Below are positions 18,700 to 38,219 of a stretch of DNA of 64,000 nucleotides, piece after piece (position 1 is the first letter of the stretch; every line of letters starts with the position of its first letter). The stretch is from contig NC_087071.1 of assembly GCF_963678635.1 (NCBI RefSeq), positions 4,665,624-4,729,623 on the forward strand. The letters are read 5' to 3'. The notes under the pieces were generated by a model that had not been told where the DNA came from, did no database searches, and saw only the letters and a list, made by a program, of their open reading frames with translations. The position numbers and the translations under genes are program-made. Origin of the DNA: Symsagittifera roscoffensis (lineage: Eukaryota > Xenacoelomorpha > Acoela > Convolutidae).

Positions 18700-21292
18700 A
18701 AATATTAATTTTTCTCCAACTCTTTTTTCTAGTAATTTCCGATCAGAACATAAATCCTTCTCCCCGCACAGGACCCCAAGACTTATTAGTAACACATTAC
18801 GATTGTGAAGAAAATGAACAAAAAACACTACACAAATATGCAAAAAATCAAGTATCACAATGCGAAACAGAACCACAAGCTATAGAAACTACAAATGTAA
18901 TAGCGACACTCTATTCAAAAGCCCGAGCAACAACAGTTATAGGATATAAGTTCACAGCAACATTTTCCGAAAAGAAAGTACATTGTTCACAAGTCTCAAA
19001 CGGAAATAAAAACCGACTTGACCACGAGTCATTCTACCAAAGTAATATCGAACGACTTTTACATCTCAATCCCGAAGATTGTAAAAACTAGTTACTCAGA
19101 CTAAATATCACAAGAAATAAAAACACCGACAGAAAATTAATATATTTCCAAGTTTTTGCAGATTCTGTACATCAAGCAGAACTTGAAAGATATCAAGGAC
19201 ATATAAAACTAGATGAAAAATACCCATACAACGGCGCACATGGAAGAATAACTTATGACATGCACGATAAACACTGGATACCACACATTGGTATAAATAA
19301 CCCATCAAACTGCAAAGCAGACACAAAAAATAAAGGATATCAAGAAATAATGTTTTTCGATTGGAAAATACAACTCGAAAAAATACAACTCACATGAGAT
19401 TTATCTGACAACACAATGATCTATCAAGAAATTAGATTACCTTGTAAAAACGATCAAGGCTATTGTGACCCTACAACACGAACACAAGCAACAATTGTTT
19501 GGTTTCCCGAAGATACATGTACAACATTTCAAGTAGCAAAAATACACGCCCGAATGATAAAATTTCACGAGAAATATTTCATACAATCGATTCCATATGA
19601 ACAAGTAAATCCATCACGAAAACAAAGTACTGATTTTAGAAACATCCACAATATAAAAAATAAATTGACACGTTTTCAAATTTATCAAGAAACAGAACTT
19701 GCATGCAAATACAGAAACCCACTTCACAAAACACAATATTCTGAAATATTAGTTGAATACGAAAAAAGTTTCGACATGACCACTGGAAAAATAAAACTTG
19801 ACCCTTACGCCACAGGTCATCCTCTAAACGAAGGAACATCATATATACCAGTTAATTTTCAAAAAAGTAATGGTCAACCTGGTGGACATCTAAAGCCACA
19901 TGACACTAGAAGCACACGCTCACAAGAACTATCACTAATGAATAATTCTTATTTTGGTAATATCCACTATGATATTCACTTAGATATGAAATTAGACTAC
20001 ACAATTAGCCGAATTTTCCAGGAAATGTCACTCTCTGAATTAGAAACACTTCACCAACTATGCGAATTGGAACGGACACAAATCCTACAATCACTTGCAC
20101 TAGCAGTATTAAAAATACCCTACGCAGGATATTTACTATCAGGAAATAGATCAAATTTTTTAGACTACGAAGGAAACAATTTATGGTTTTATACCTGTAC
20201 CAAAAAAGTATCACCACTATATGTTTTTGAAGATAAACGATGTTATAAAAGAATCCCTATCTTTTATAAAAATAATGTACATTTCGTTGACACACTTTCA
20301 AGACGAACATATTTCTGGGATACCGCAGTCCCATGTGGATCAGAAAATAGCCACAATGAAGTACAACTGAACCCTGATGAAGATAAATATTATCTTCTTA
20401 CCCCATACCCCACATTAATGCAATCACTCAAAAAATTTTCACCTGAAAGCATCAGAGCTATTGCTCGAAACCCAAATATCGACTTACAATCAATTGGAAT
20501 ATATTCAAAATCCGATATCCAACATCACATTAGGACACAACAATTCCAAGAATTATTAACACAAACGGACACTATACAAAGACAATCAATTGACCAAAAC
20601 TTACGCAAACTGGATTTGCAGATATCTATACACAAGATTATAGCGGATATTTTAAAGACATTAAAGACTATATATATCTAAACGGTGAAAAATACCGACC
20701 ACAAGATATCTCACCTATAAACATTTTTAGCTTTCTTACACTAAAAAAGGAAATTCTTGATTTTCTAGGATGGCCCTATTACATCTTAGAAAAATTGACT
20801 ATTCTATACGCAATGTTTAACTTTATAGGATTTCTTTTTTCACTTTTAAAAGGAATCTATAATACATGCGCTATACACACACAAGTAAATAGACAAGCAA
20901 GTGTAGCACGCATACTATTTGCAGGATTTTTTGGAATTTTTCCATCATCAATAAACAAAATTCTTTTAGACGCACAAATAAAAGAATGTAACACAAAAAT
21001 AGCGACAAGACAGAACACGTACGACGAAGAACATAATCATATAGAAATAACGCCTACAGCACCACAGTTACCACCCCTACCACATAACCATCCATTATCC
21101 CTAGTCCCACGAAATTTTCGAAATTTAGCAATAACACATAATCCAAATTTTAGACAAAACATATCGCAAAGTCCCATACAACATATAATGACACATCATT
21201 CACAAGATGAAAATACATATGAACAAATTATCGAACAACCCCATACCACCGCTTTTCAGTCTCAAAAAAATAATTTTTTTAGCCCACGATGA
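18687..21292 (+). pseudogene. env: Envelope-like glycoprotein, copy B, disrupted
   Basis: It starts with a signal peptide (MYILKILIFLQLFFLVISD). The ectodomain has several Cys and continues into the region shared with copy A, a membrane segment at about 20795-20865 and a cytoplasmic tail. Three breaks are visible: TAG at 19089-19091, TGA at 19395-19397, both in the main phase, and a 13-base deletion at about 20612 relative to copy A that shifts the phase for the rest. The protein would mediate membrane fusion or spread if intact. Its origin is unresolved (see copy A). The stop overlaps the ORF-X start as ATGA, as in copy A. Confidence 0.75.
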
Positions 21293-23093
21293 GCCGACAA
21301 CTTGGATCCCTACACCGCTCAAATTCCCATCCCACCAACCTCAACACTCCAATTACAATAATTCCACTTTTTGCTTTCCCGCCACCCGATTTCCCAACTA
21401 GTAATATAACATCAGGCATGAATTCAGACACTAATTTAAATGTTTCAGTTTTATACTCCATTTCATAACTCAATAACCCTAATATTGAAACCCCTGATGA
21501 ATTTGCAGACTCTGAACCATCTCCATCCAATAATTTTCCAACCAACCCCTCACTTTTTTCAAAACCTCCTTTTCAACCAATCCCACCAAATAACCCACTC
21601 CCATCCATTTCTACACCCTCTTATGCTTCACAAGTCACCCCAACCTACTCTTCATTTCATTCAGACCGATCATACAATTCTCCAGATATTCGCCAAATCT
21701 CCCAAGAACTAGATAATTTTATCACCCTACAACAACAACCATTACACCTTAACACCTCCACTATAAATCAGATTTCTTCCACAATAGAATCCTCAAACGC
21801 ACCTACCCCTACACCCTCTTCAGCTTATTCTGCATCATTAGCACAATCATCCACTTCCACCGAATCATCAAATAGCACTAATAGAGCTTATCGCACTTTT
21901 AAAAGAAAATTCCCAAACCATCCATTCCCAACCAAACCAGGAACAGCCCGTGAATATATTAATCATCCACATCACACTAACACAAAAGATTTTCTAGCAA
22001 TCACCTTACCTTCATTTCCACAATATACTTTAAACACCCCTCACGACACTAACGACACACTTTTGTAGATGAACATGTTTTAATACCTACACTTCATTGG
22101 ACATCATATTATCATTTTACTAATCCCCTTTGCCTACCATTATCTAATACTCACAACGATATAGAAAGAAATCAAGATATGCTATATCGACTCACCACGC
22201 CACTAACACATAGACAATTTACTTATATAGGATATAAAAAGTCACTAAAAACCTTCACTGCACCCCGAGCTAACGAATTTACGCTAGAATATTACGATCA
22301 TAACATCATCCGAACTAATCAAGACCAACTTTTAGATGATGATCGCTTCGCTAACCCACAAATAACAGAAAAATTCTTCATCAAAACATCATATGTATTT
22401 ACACTCAATATATTTGATCGAAAATTTGATCACATCATTTCTGAAGCACTAACCGACATGCACGCTTACGAAAGTTTTAAAGAAAAATTTCAATTATTTT
22501 CACTAACCTTCCACTTCCTTGCACCACATGAACGCGATTTGCACTGCTCACACGACATTATGTTACGCACTAAACAAACCCACACATATACATATTATCG
22601 CTTCATACAAAATCATTTTGATCTACACACTCCATCAAGACAACCACACCACCGTTTTCAGTTTATTAACTCTAAATACACTTCACCATTTTTTCTTAAT
22701 TTCACATATTGCATCAAAGATACTAACCTTCACGGTATCCTCCGCAATTATGATCCCATAACCCAAATGTATATATTTTGTCCCATCACGAAGACCTTTA
22801 ACGCAGAAGAATCCAGACCCTTCCTTATCCCACATGAATTTATCCAACCTATAGAAATCCCAATTTTAGAATTCATCCACAACACTAAATACAATCACAA
22901 ATTATATAATCTCATTCAAAACACACCTTATGAGTTTGCAGTTGGCGCTGAAGAACTAAAAACTATTAAAGCACTTCAATTGCTTTGGCCACTGCTTCAA
23001 ACTAAAAACATCATTCGCATACTAGCAAAATTACTAACAAACTCCGACATAATACACGACATCTTCCCCCACGGTTTTTTCCCCGACGACTAA
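21289..23093 (+). pseudogene. ORF-X, copy B, disrupted
   Basis: This is the counterpart of 1395-3200. A TAA at 21466-21468 stands where copy A has CAA, a single C-to-T change. A small deletion near 22055-22070 then shifts the phase. From 22179 the frame is open again for 304 residues to the shared stop at 23091-23093 and is very close to copy A in protein sequence. Confidence 0.75.
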
Positions 23094-23096
23094 CTG

Positions 23097-23173
23097 GTAA
23101 GTATAATTTATACATATTCTTCACTAATAAATTTAAATTAAAACTAACCATTCTTTATTCATGTCTGATTTAG
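23097..23173 (+). other. Apparent 77-nt intron just after the ORF-X stop, copy B
   Basis: GTAAGTAT starts three bases after the TAA, a CTAAC branch-point candidate lies about 25 bases before the acceptor, and GATTTAG ends it. It matches 3204-3282 in position and ends, but the interior has drifted. Confidence 0.5.
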
Positions 23174-24696
23174 ATTTTTAGTCTTCATCCCACGATCATC
23201 TGCAACAAACAGAAAAGAAAAATAAAAAATAAAAACTTGTTAAAATTTTTCTAAAACTCTATAAATATTTTGCACTAGATAAATATAATAAAATTCATAC
23301 CAATGTAGTAAATTAATTTATAAATTGTTTCCCCAAAAGCAGTAATTTAAATAATGATGAAAATTTGTAACTTAATTTTTCCCCAAAACTAGCAGTAAAG
23401 TTAAAATTCTATGTAGTAAATTGATAAAACAAAAATGCAGTACTAACCTTTTGATATTTTCATTCATTCGCACAAGAATTCTATCCAAAGTCGCACAGCT
23501 CGCCCACGAAGAATTGTTTAAATAATGAATTTCAGTTTCAAGTTTTCACACTCAACAACTCTAACACACAATAGTTCCAAAATTTCCTTTAACCCGGTTG
23601 GAAAGGAATTATATACTAAACAAAACTAACCAACGCAGCTTACTAAACACCACAAATCATAGAATAACAGCATGACTAAGAAAAGAAAACCAACGGTACC
23701 CAAAGCGGATTAACCCAGTTTAAAACTGGATAATTTATTCTTTTGAAGACTATTATAAAGTCTAAGAAAGAAATAATAAAACACAAAAAAATCGAAAGAC
23801 AAACCCATAACAAAAACAATTTGATTTTTGAAAAAAGGACACAATCAACGAAACATAAGAAAAACCACCACAAACTCGACATAAAACGTTATCACATAAC
23901 AGGACTTCTCACAGAAACCGCACGAAATCATACTCCCTCTCCTGGCCTAACCCACCAGAGAGGACGTCCTGAGCATGCTCTATAGCCGGCCTAGCCCACC
24001 GCGCTACATCCACGCTTTGTGACCACACTTCTATTTTTAATAAGAGGTACTCAAGGGTGAGTAACTCTTCAAAATAACCGAACTAAAACAAAATGCTTTT
24101 GTGAAAACAACTAACCAAAATCATAATAAAAACACTGAAATTTTAAAAATTTTATAAAATGTAAATTATACATTGCAGTATATAGATCAGCATACAACAA
24201 CAAAGACGAACATCCAAAGACAAAATGACCCCACTACACTCGAAAAAGAATGGCCAACCACAACCAATATGCCGTCCACAATCACAACTCAAAGGATTTA
24301 GAGTACGACTTGACTTCGCAGAAAAGGACTTCATTGAACTAGACCAATGACCACCTCGATGTTCAAGTATACGTACAGATCCGAGTAACAAGGCATCCCC
24401 TCCACGCACAATCTCCACGCCATTCCCAGACGAGGTCGAGCACAAAAGAAGTTCTCTACATAAAACAGAAAAACCCGTCATAGCAAACCATTCTGAAATC
24501 AGATTGATTCCGTTGGGAAACACAGTCGTTGTCACAAGAAGACACAACGATTGATATCCATCATTCCAGCGTCCTGGAACTTCTCTAACAAGAGAAACCG
24601 GATAAGAATATGATGTTCGCCAAATACCAACGTCCATCATCCATCCTTTGAATTGCAGAAAGATAATTCTAAAAAACTCTGTAAAACCCGGATGGG
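23174..24696 (+). other. Long 3' noncoding region of copy B
   Basis: It aligns with 3283-4805 and has the same repeated (G/T)CAGTAAAT-type motifs (23300-23445), the AGGACGTCCT palindrome near 23961 and the GGCCTA(A/G)CCCACC motifs. It ends ACCCGGATGGG before the LTR, identical to copy A. No plus-strand gene is seen. Confidence 0.55.
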
Positions 24697-25106
24697 TGGA
24701 ACCTGATCTAAACTATATTTTATGATTGGATAAATTAGATATTTTACCACTGTAAAGTATTTAATATTAACCAATCATGATCCATCAAACTAACAACCCA
24801 CTTATTTGTAAATGCTGAAATTACTTGTAATTTCGGCACCAGAGAGATTTGAATTTAACTTAGAAATTAATTGCCTCTCCAAGAGAACTTCAGCAGCCGC
24901 AATAAACCAGTATACCCTAGATCTATTGAGCCTAGCAGAGACTAGTTAAACAACCTGAAACTAGATAGTATAAGAGTAAGATTAGGATCGGTATTAGACT
25001 AAGAAGTTGCACGAATCTATCCGGCCGAAAATAAGATAGCGTGACGAGCAGACGGTGTACCCTATCCGAAATTACTCTATGAGTTAACCACATCGGTCCT
25101 AACTCA
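24697..25106 (+). repeat. 3' LTR of copy B (410 bp)
   Basis: It has the same length and ends as 6807-7216, with about two differences. One (A at 24812) removes the bottom base pair of the hairpin. Confidence 0.95.
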
Positions 25107-25110
25107 CCAG
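25107..25110. repeat. Target-site duplication CCAG, right
   Basis: It matches 6803-6806. Confidence 0.85.
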
Positions 25111-26205
25111 TAACAATTTTTTGAAATTTTAGAAAGTTGGATAACCCCCCTTTATTTTTTTCCATCGCACATTTTGAATAATCTTTTAGATCTCCCTAAC
25201 TAATTCCATCAACCGTCTCAAAACTTAAGCCATATATAATCTAAACTGTTGTTGAAAAAAAACAGAGAATAAAGTTAACAAGAACACTAAGAATTTTTTT
25301 TTGCTCCTTTCATTGTTCGAAATTAAAATTTGCGTCTTTTAAATCATTCCGCCCAAATCAACCTTCAATGCGCTTCATTTAAAATTCAATCAATTTAAAT
25401 TTCAGCGACGCATTCATTTTCAACCAATCAGACTAAAGCATTACCATTTCTGATGTTTGCCTATTTAGTTTTTGCGAAGTTGGGCGAAATACCCTAAAAA
25501 CGAATGTCACGTGATCACAGTTGTGGATGAAATAGCCAGAGTACCCCATTCCTGGATTTTAATTCTGTTTACCTTGCGCTTCAAATTAGTACGCTGATAG
25601 TTTCTTTGAAGCCTGGGGATTTGAAGGACTTTATTTATGTCAGCAAGCTTGTGTGGTCCATTGACAACTGAAGGTTTGCCTCGTCATAAAAAGTTATGAA
25701 TTATAACCAAACCTAGATCACGTGTTTTCTGATACCTAGTTTATTGTTAGCGCCCTTTTTTGAAATCGAAAGTTTGAAAAACAGATTTTCAAAAATTTGA
25801 AGTTTCAAAAAAAAAAAAATTTTCATCCAAAATATTATTAATTTCTGGGAAAATTGAAACTGAAATTTAAAGAACTTTCAACTTTATTAGTCACTGAAGT
25901 TTCGGCTATTAAGTTATGTTAATCGTATGTCAGAAATACGACAAGAAATATATTATGCAAATACTCTATGTGAAATGAACCACAATTTCATACAATTCTT
26001 ATCTTTCTAAGTTCAAATATGTCAACGTGTTATCTCTAGCTGAAGTTATTTCGAAAGGTCATTAACTGATTTCATGTAACATTACTTTGTTATAAGCTGT
26101 TCACTTTATACTGGTCTAATTTTAATCAGTTTTGAAAGGCATTTTGAACAGAATTAAACTAAATTTGAAGTCGACAGAAGAAAAGTTTGAAAATCTACCA
26201 AAAAT
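25111..26205. other. 5' flank of the cathepsin L gene
   Basis: No gene is seen. It holds two TCACGTG motifs (25507, 25718) and a TTTATA string at 26105-26110, about 95 bases before the ATG, a weak TATA candidate. The retroelement ends only 1.1 kb from the start codon. Confidence 0.4.
25507..25514 (+). promoter_or_regulatory. TCACGTGA E-box, CLEAR-like
   Basis: The palindrome TCACGTGA, embedded in GTCACGTGAT, matches the core bound by MiT/TFE factors at lysosomal genes in vertebrates. A second TCACGTG is at 25718-25724. The neighbouring gene encodes a lysosomal protease, so the match is suggestive, but the motif is short and conservation is untested. Confidence 0.3.
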
Positions 26206-33232
<7,027 letters not shown>

Positions 33233-33241
<9 letters not shown>

Positions 33242-33306
33242 TCCGCCTGTCGTCTTACTGACTTGTCGTCTAACTGACTTGTCGTCTAATCGACTTGTCG
33301 TCTAAT
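33233..33306 (+). repeat. Minisatellite overlapping the cathepsin L stop codon
   Basis: A unit of about 18 bases around CTTGTCGTCTAAyyGA occurs roughly four times. The first unit supplies the last two Val codons and the TAA. Confidence 0.65.
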
Positions 33307-33575
33307 ATAACTGTAGTTTGAATGATCACTCGCATTATTGAACGTAATTTGAACACAGAAGATAACTAAAAACATTAATTTATATTTAAATATTTGTTAA
33401 TTACTAGCGTTTAGCCATAAAGTCGAAATCTATATACGAAGTAGTTAAAATGAGTATATTTGAGATGTAAATGGTAGTCAGAAACTGTATTCAAAATGTA
33501 TTTAGTCTGATCAATTTATTGAGGTTGTAGATTATAATTAGTAACCTTAGAAATAAATAAAATAGCAGATTATAA
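33242..33575 (+). other. 3' UTR and poly(A) signal of cathepsin L
   Basis: An AATAAATAAA string at about 33552-33561, some 310 bases after the stop, is the best poly(A) signal. No other gene feature is seen between. Confidence 0.5.
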
Positions 33576-33737
33576 ATCGTTTTCTCGATATCAAGTTTCA
33601 GCTGGATAAAAGGTCAAATAACAAATGAAAAAAGGGATCTCTTTAACTTTTTGCCACCTTTTGCTTAGGGGGATTTGTTACGATGTACAAAATTTACATA
33701 TGCCTAACCATTGAATAATTTTTTATATGAGTGACAA

Positions 33738-34336
33738 CCCGGGTTGACCTCCATACGCCTAAAGTGCTTATCACACAATTCCATACAGCAAAAATCATTA
33801 TCATACAATTCCATACACCAAGTGTATGGAGAAAATGCTTGTCATACAATTTTCATACATTTCGAAAAACAATAGAAAAAAAATTAAACCATTGCAGCTT
33901 TTTGAGAACAGTTAAACAGACTGGTGACAAAAAAAAAACGGATTTAAAATTTTCTTAAGAAAAAAAAATGCTTGTCATACAATTTCCAGTTTGTTACTTT
34001 TGTTATATAATTTGCGAACAACAGCTCGAAGACAATTCAGGTCGTTTTCTATGCATTGTAAATGCAAGACCGTCCAACCTTTGGTGCTCTGAGTAACCAA
34101 GGTCATTGTCACGTGTGCTCGGGTGCAAACAACAATCCAAAAATTTTAAGAAACCAAAATTAAAAACAAAAAAACATCTTTTTGGTTTATGAAAAAAACA
34201 CCTATCATACAATTTCCATATTTGGGAAAAAGTTTATTATCGAGATTTCATACAATTTTCTGTACGTATGGAATTGTATGAAAAGAAATTTCCCAGTTAT
34301 AAGAATTGCATGATAAGCATTTTTGGTCAATCCGGG
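33738..34336 (+). mobile_element. CATACAATTT-rich inverted-repeat element, copy 2 (599 bp)
   Basis: It is bounded by CCCGGGTTGACC and GGTCAATCCGGG. Several ATCATACAATTCCATAC-type motifs lie near both ends in opposite orientation. No coding frame. Confidence 0.65.
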
Positions 34337-36436
34337 AACTCGTTACTAGATACCCTAGGGGGGTATCCAAAAAAAGTGAGCCAAAGCGCAGGTGCCTACA
34401 CAGTCACGCGTCAGCAGTTGCAAACTTTTGACTTCAACAGGCAAATTAACAATTTCTTTTTTCATCTTTTTATTGTTTGCTCTGGATTCACTAAAAATAG
34501 AGGTTTGAAACTTTGATAAAACCTTTGGGAAGAACATAGCGCGGTTTAAATATACGAAAAAATTTTTAAGGCGTAAAATAGCCATTTTGTCAAAATTCTC
34601 TTTGTAGGTGTTCTTGCAGTAGAAAAAAATTGCTGCAAGCAACAAAGCATGTTTACTGGCTCAAATTGGCTTTTGTGGAATCTGAAGAGCTGGACTTATT
34701 CTTTATTTTTTGAGAAAAACTACAGCCAAAATAAGGAAAAGTCTCTTGATCCGTTGTCTCTAGAAAATGTTTCTGTGTTGGCGATGCAGACTTTAAAATC
34801 GAGTGCTTTTACCAGAAAAGTGGACAAAACCTAAATATAGTATAACTACCAGAATTCTGTGATAGTATTAGAGCAGTCATAGCTCCGAAACGTTCGCCGG
34901 AACATTTCATTGATTGCCTGAGCTGGATTGCCAGCGCAAAATTAATCATTAGTTTTTAGCCGATTTTTGACACCGCGCAAATTTACCTTATCAATTTCCG
35001 TCTGTTGTTTTTCGCACCATAAAGTGTAATTCAAGCTCATTCGCTTTCCAAAGAACAACAGTGAGCAATAAAAAATCAGTTTTGCTTTGTAATTGTAAAA
35101 ACTTTTCCATAGCAAGAACACCTCTGAAACTAGTTATGATCTACTGGTTACTTTACGCCCACAGAATAAAATTTCTCAAAATTTTAACCGGCTTTTGTCC
35201 TTTGAAAGTCATTTCAAAGTAATTTGTTTGAAAGTCATTACAAAACATTTCATCAGGCTTTTATCCCAATTTAATCTTAAATTTTCAAAAGATACAGAGA
35301 AAGTAAAAAAAGAACGTGATGGAAATTAACATTGATTTGCTCATGGAAATAAAAAAAACTTTCTTTTGGCTCGGGAATTAAGTACTAAGTGCGTTAGTAC
35401 TTATGGCACGCTAATCTAGTCTAGTGAAACAGTGGATTAAAAAATAAAAGGTTTCAACTATTTTTTCGAATTTTTTAGAAGTATACTTTATTTCAATTTC
35501 CAATTTTAATGTTTAAATTTTGTTTTTTGAAGTGATCAGAGGTATTGATATCTGATTGAATCTTGATGAGTTGGTATGGAGAAAAATTTTTAATGATACT
35601 ATAAACGAGTGTCCGTAACCTCCTTAAACTACAAATTTACTTAAAGCTACATAAGGAAACAAAAAATTTATTAAATTGTGCACTGGTGCCTAGTTTTGGC
35701 TAAAAAATGAAGTTGTCGATGATTTTCGCAATTGAATTGCTCGGAAAAAACTTGGTCATGACCAAATTGTTTTTTGGTGTTACTGCTTTATCTATTTTTC
35801 TTACTTTTCTTACAATGACATAAGCTTTGAACTATAAATTCTATTACTTCCTGTGCGAGCAGCCCGATGTTAGCCAGGCATAATGCAGAAATTGCCTCCT
35901 TTAAAAACTTTACTAGGTAAAACTTCATATCATTTAGCGTTTTTATAGGTAATTACTTAATAGTTGATGTTCATTGTAAAAAAAAAGAGGGCCTCAAGAA
36001 GCCAATTGCAAACAATTTTTGCTACAGAATATTTTTCAAACCATCTTTCAGTGCTTTCAAAGTCATTTCAGGGTTTCTCTACTATCACCGCCTTACTTGA
36101 AAATTTGATTCATTGAACCATGATTGTATTTGTTTGTTCCAAACACTGAAACGGTGAGCTAATTTTTAGGGCGTGCCTCATAAAATAATGAAATGAACAT
36201 GATTCCAAAACTCAAACAGATCCAACAATTGGAAAAAAATAACATTTTGGAAAACTAGGATTAAAATAGGATATTAATTAGGTTAAACTCATTAACAAAA
36301 AATTGCGAGTAATTAAGCTGATTTTAACATGTTACAAAAAATTTGTATAAAAAGATCGATTTGAAACAAATCAGATTTTCAACGTATATTTTTTTACCAA
36401 GCTATCATTCAAACTGTCATGGCGTTTTTTTTTCAG
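34337..36436. other. Intergenic, no gene seen
   Basis: It contains the diverged repeat at 34985-35345 and a perfect 9-bp hairpin, AAGTACTAA GTGCG TTAGTACTT, at 35380-35402. Otherwise featureless AT-rich DNA. Confidence 0.5.
34985..35345 (+). repeat. Diverged dispersed repeat, copy 2
   Basis: Counterpart of 5990-6330. The clearest shared part is AGCAAGAACACCTCTGAA near 35112. Confidence 0.35.
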
Positions 36437-36531
36437 TGTGTCTTGCTGACCCAACTAGAGAAAAGGCTACTTTGAAGATGCTCTGTAAACTAGTTCCAGG
36501 GGAATTTTGCAGGACCAACATGGTGACTTAG
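36437..36531 (+). CDS. Possible terminal exon with nearby poly(A) signal
   Basis: A strong acceptor (ten T then CAG) precedes a 31-codon frame with three Cys (CLADPTREKATLKMLCKLV, then GEFC). It ends in TAG, with an AATAAA only 12 bases later. It would join a phase-1 upstream exon, which I could not find. Chance is a real alternative. Confidence 0.18.
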
Positions 36532-36937
36532 AAGGTGAACGAAATAAATCTGGAAATTTTTGACATATTTTAAGAACCCTCAAATCAAACCTATGGTTTT
36601 GTCAAGTAAGTTGACTGAAAGAAAAGTGTGCGTAAGCTTTAGAACGAAAATAATTGGAAAGATTTCAAGTTTGAATATTCTGACAGCTCCTTCACTGGTC
36701 TCTAGTTATAGAAATTATGAGTTAATTTTTAAGCCGGGTATGAAAACAGGAAAACATGAGATTTAATAACTTACCTATTTTCATTAGTTCGCCATGCGTA
36801 TAATCTTCCCATAGCTGCCTTCATCATTGCATAAAACGATCAATTTTTTGAGCCTCGTGTCATGTAACTATAGTGTTGCATTACCTGGGAAGCCCGCGAA
36901 TATATCCAGTAATCGATCCCCGAGAGCAAAAAATTCA

Positions 36938-37198
36938 TCAGAAGTTTTGATCTAAATGAAAAAAAAATCCTGAGCCTATATATTCTTCACTTTCTACCCA
37001 ATTTGCAACAAAAGCATCTAAGCGGCACAAAATCTTATTTGCCGCCCTTTCAACATAATAAATGACTTCAATTTCTGCAAAACCTAACCCACTGCAAATA
37101 TCAAATGGTAACTTTTTGTCTGGCTCATTGCGTGCGCAAAAAAAGGTCATTTTGATCTGCCCCTGGCAATTAAAAGTCTTCAAGCGATCTTCTCCCAA
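36938..37198 (-). CDS. Protein-like 86-aa frame, possible exon or relic
   Basis: The composition is balanced (Asp, Glu, Arg, Ala, Cys; for example YYVERAANKILCRLDAFVA), unlike the Phe/Lys/Asn-rich chance frames around it. It begins at TTG, not ATG. Just downstream in another phase, DEFFALGDRLLDIFAGFP runs to a donor-like CCAG|GTAATG, suggesting a frameshifted relic of a longer gene. No family recognised. Confidence 0.22.
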   Translation of the reverse strand: MGEDRLKTFNCQGQIKMTFFCARNEPDKKLPFDICSGLGFAEIEVIYYVERAANKILCRLDAFVANWVESEEYIGSGFFFHLDQNF

Positions 37199-38007
37199 AT
37201 ATTTAAGTATTTTGACTTAAAACAGAGCACCTTGCTTCGCTTCTAAATTAAACTATTATAAGCTTGCTACGAAGCTTAAGCCTCTGATCTAAATTTACAT
37301 AGTAAAAAAGTAGAGGGATGTCTACTCTTATTAATAAAGTTTTGACACTCTAAACTCTATAAACAAATGCTTTTTGACTTTTTTAGTTTTTGACAGCTTC
37401 AATAGGCCTTATTGTGCGGTAGCTGTCCGTCAAGTCTGATTTAGAAAAATAATCGGAAAATAAAGAAAATTTTCTTTCAAGTTTTTGCCCCGATCAATTG
37501 ATGATTTAAATTTATAAAAAAAAAATTTCAAGACACTAAAGAAAAACTCACCAATTTTATCATATTTATTGCATTTTTTTGTGCTCAAAGACTTGTTTAT
37601 ATTGATGATTTTCATGATTTTATTGCATATTCTGAGACGTAATCTTGTTTTTTTGATAATTTTTATGATTTGTGAATTGTTTTTTTTTTGTTTGAGTTTG
37701 CAAACAGCATGCTTCTAAGAGTAAAAAAAGTCAATTTTGTAGACATTATAATCCATTTTTTAGTCTAAATAGTTAAATTTTGGGCCTTAGAAAATGCATT
37801 GCAATCGATATACAGATTCTATGCAGATTTTATACCGCAAAAATCCATTTTCTTCACTTAATAATCTATTTTTCTGAACGGTATAAAATCCCTATATTAC
37901 TTTTTTTAGTGTTCAATTGGGTAACATGCAATCAATTTTTTACTAAAAAAAGTTTTGTATAAAAATCAATTATATTTGAATGCAATCGTAGTTTTGCCAA
38001 AGCGAGG

Positions 38008-38219
38008 TATTACGCGGATAAACTGAGGGCTCGATGGGCCTCGATAGCACTCGATAGCACTCGCTCAGTTTGGTATTTGTAGGCCTCTGGAATCGAAAGA
38101 CAAGTTTTTAAACACGTAAAAGTTTGTCCAAACGATTAATGAAAAAAAAGAAGAACAAAGAGAGCGTCCGTTGTTGCGGAATACCCTTGAAATTCAAAAA
38201 TACACAGTTTGGCATCATA
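38008..38219 (+). mobile_element. About 200-bp inverted-repeat MITE, copy 3
   Basis: It aligns with 55827-56022: TATTACGCGG start, TCTGGAATCGAAAGACAAGTTTTTAAACACGT, and an ACACAGTTTGGC end. TCGATAGCAC is doubled near its left end. Confidence 0.6.

Larger units (their letters stand above)
6807..25106 (+). mobile_element. Giant env-bearing LTR retroelement, copy B, LTR to LTR (18.3 kb)
   Basis: The element is bounded by 410-bp direct repeats that differ at about two positions (G to A at 24812 and at about 24869 in the 3' copy) and by the CCAG duplication, so the insertion is recent. Inside, all on the plus strand, are a primer-site candidate, a 1.2-kb leader, a Met-free frame, a 422-aa gene, Gag, Pol, small hydrophobic frames, a Ser/Pro/Thr-rich gene, Env, ORF-X, an apparent 3' intron and a long 3' noncoding region. 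Pol order (protease, RT, integrase with a GPY-like motif) and the CCHC Gag indicate the Ty3/gypsy lineage. Several genes carry stops and frameshifts, so this copy looks non-autonomous. It is far longer than the usual 5-10 kb for gypsy-type elements. Confidence 0.92.

Noticed and set aside
24152-24640. 162-aa minus-strand frame in the 3' noncoding region of copy B
   Set aside because: Copy A has only part of it open (4287-4526), with stops in the rest. Conservation follows the whole region and not codon positions.
35707-35832. Signal-peptide-like short frame (MKLSMIFAIELLGK start)
   Set aside because: No usable donor before its stop, and hydrophobic starts are common by chance in T-rich DNA.
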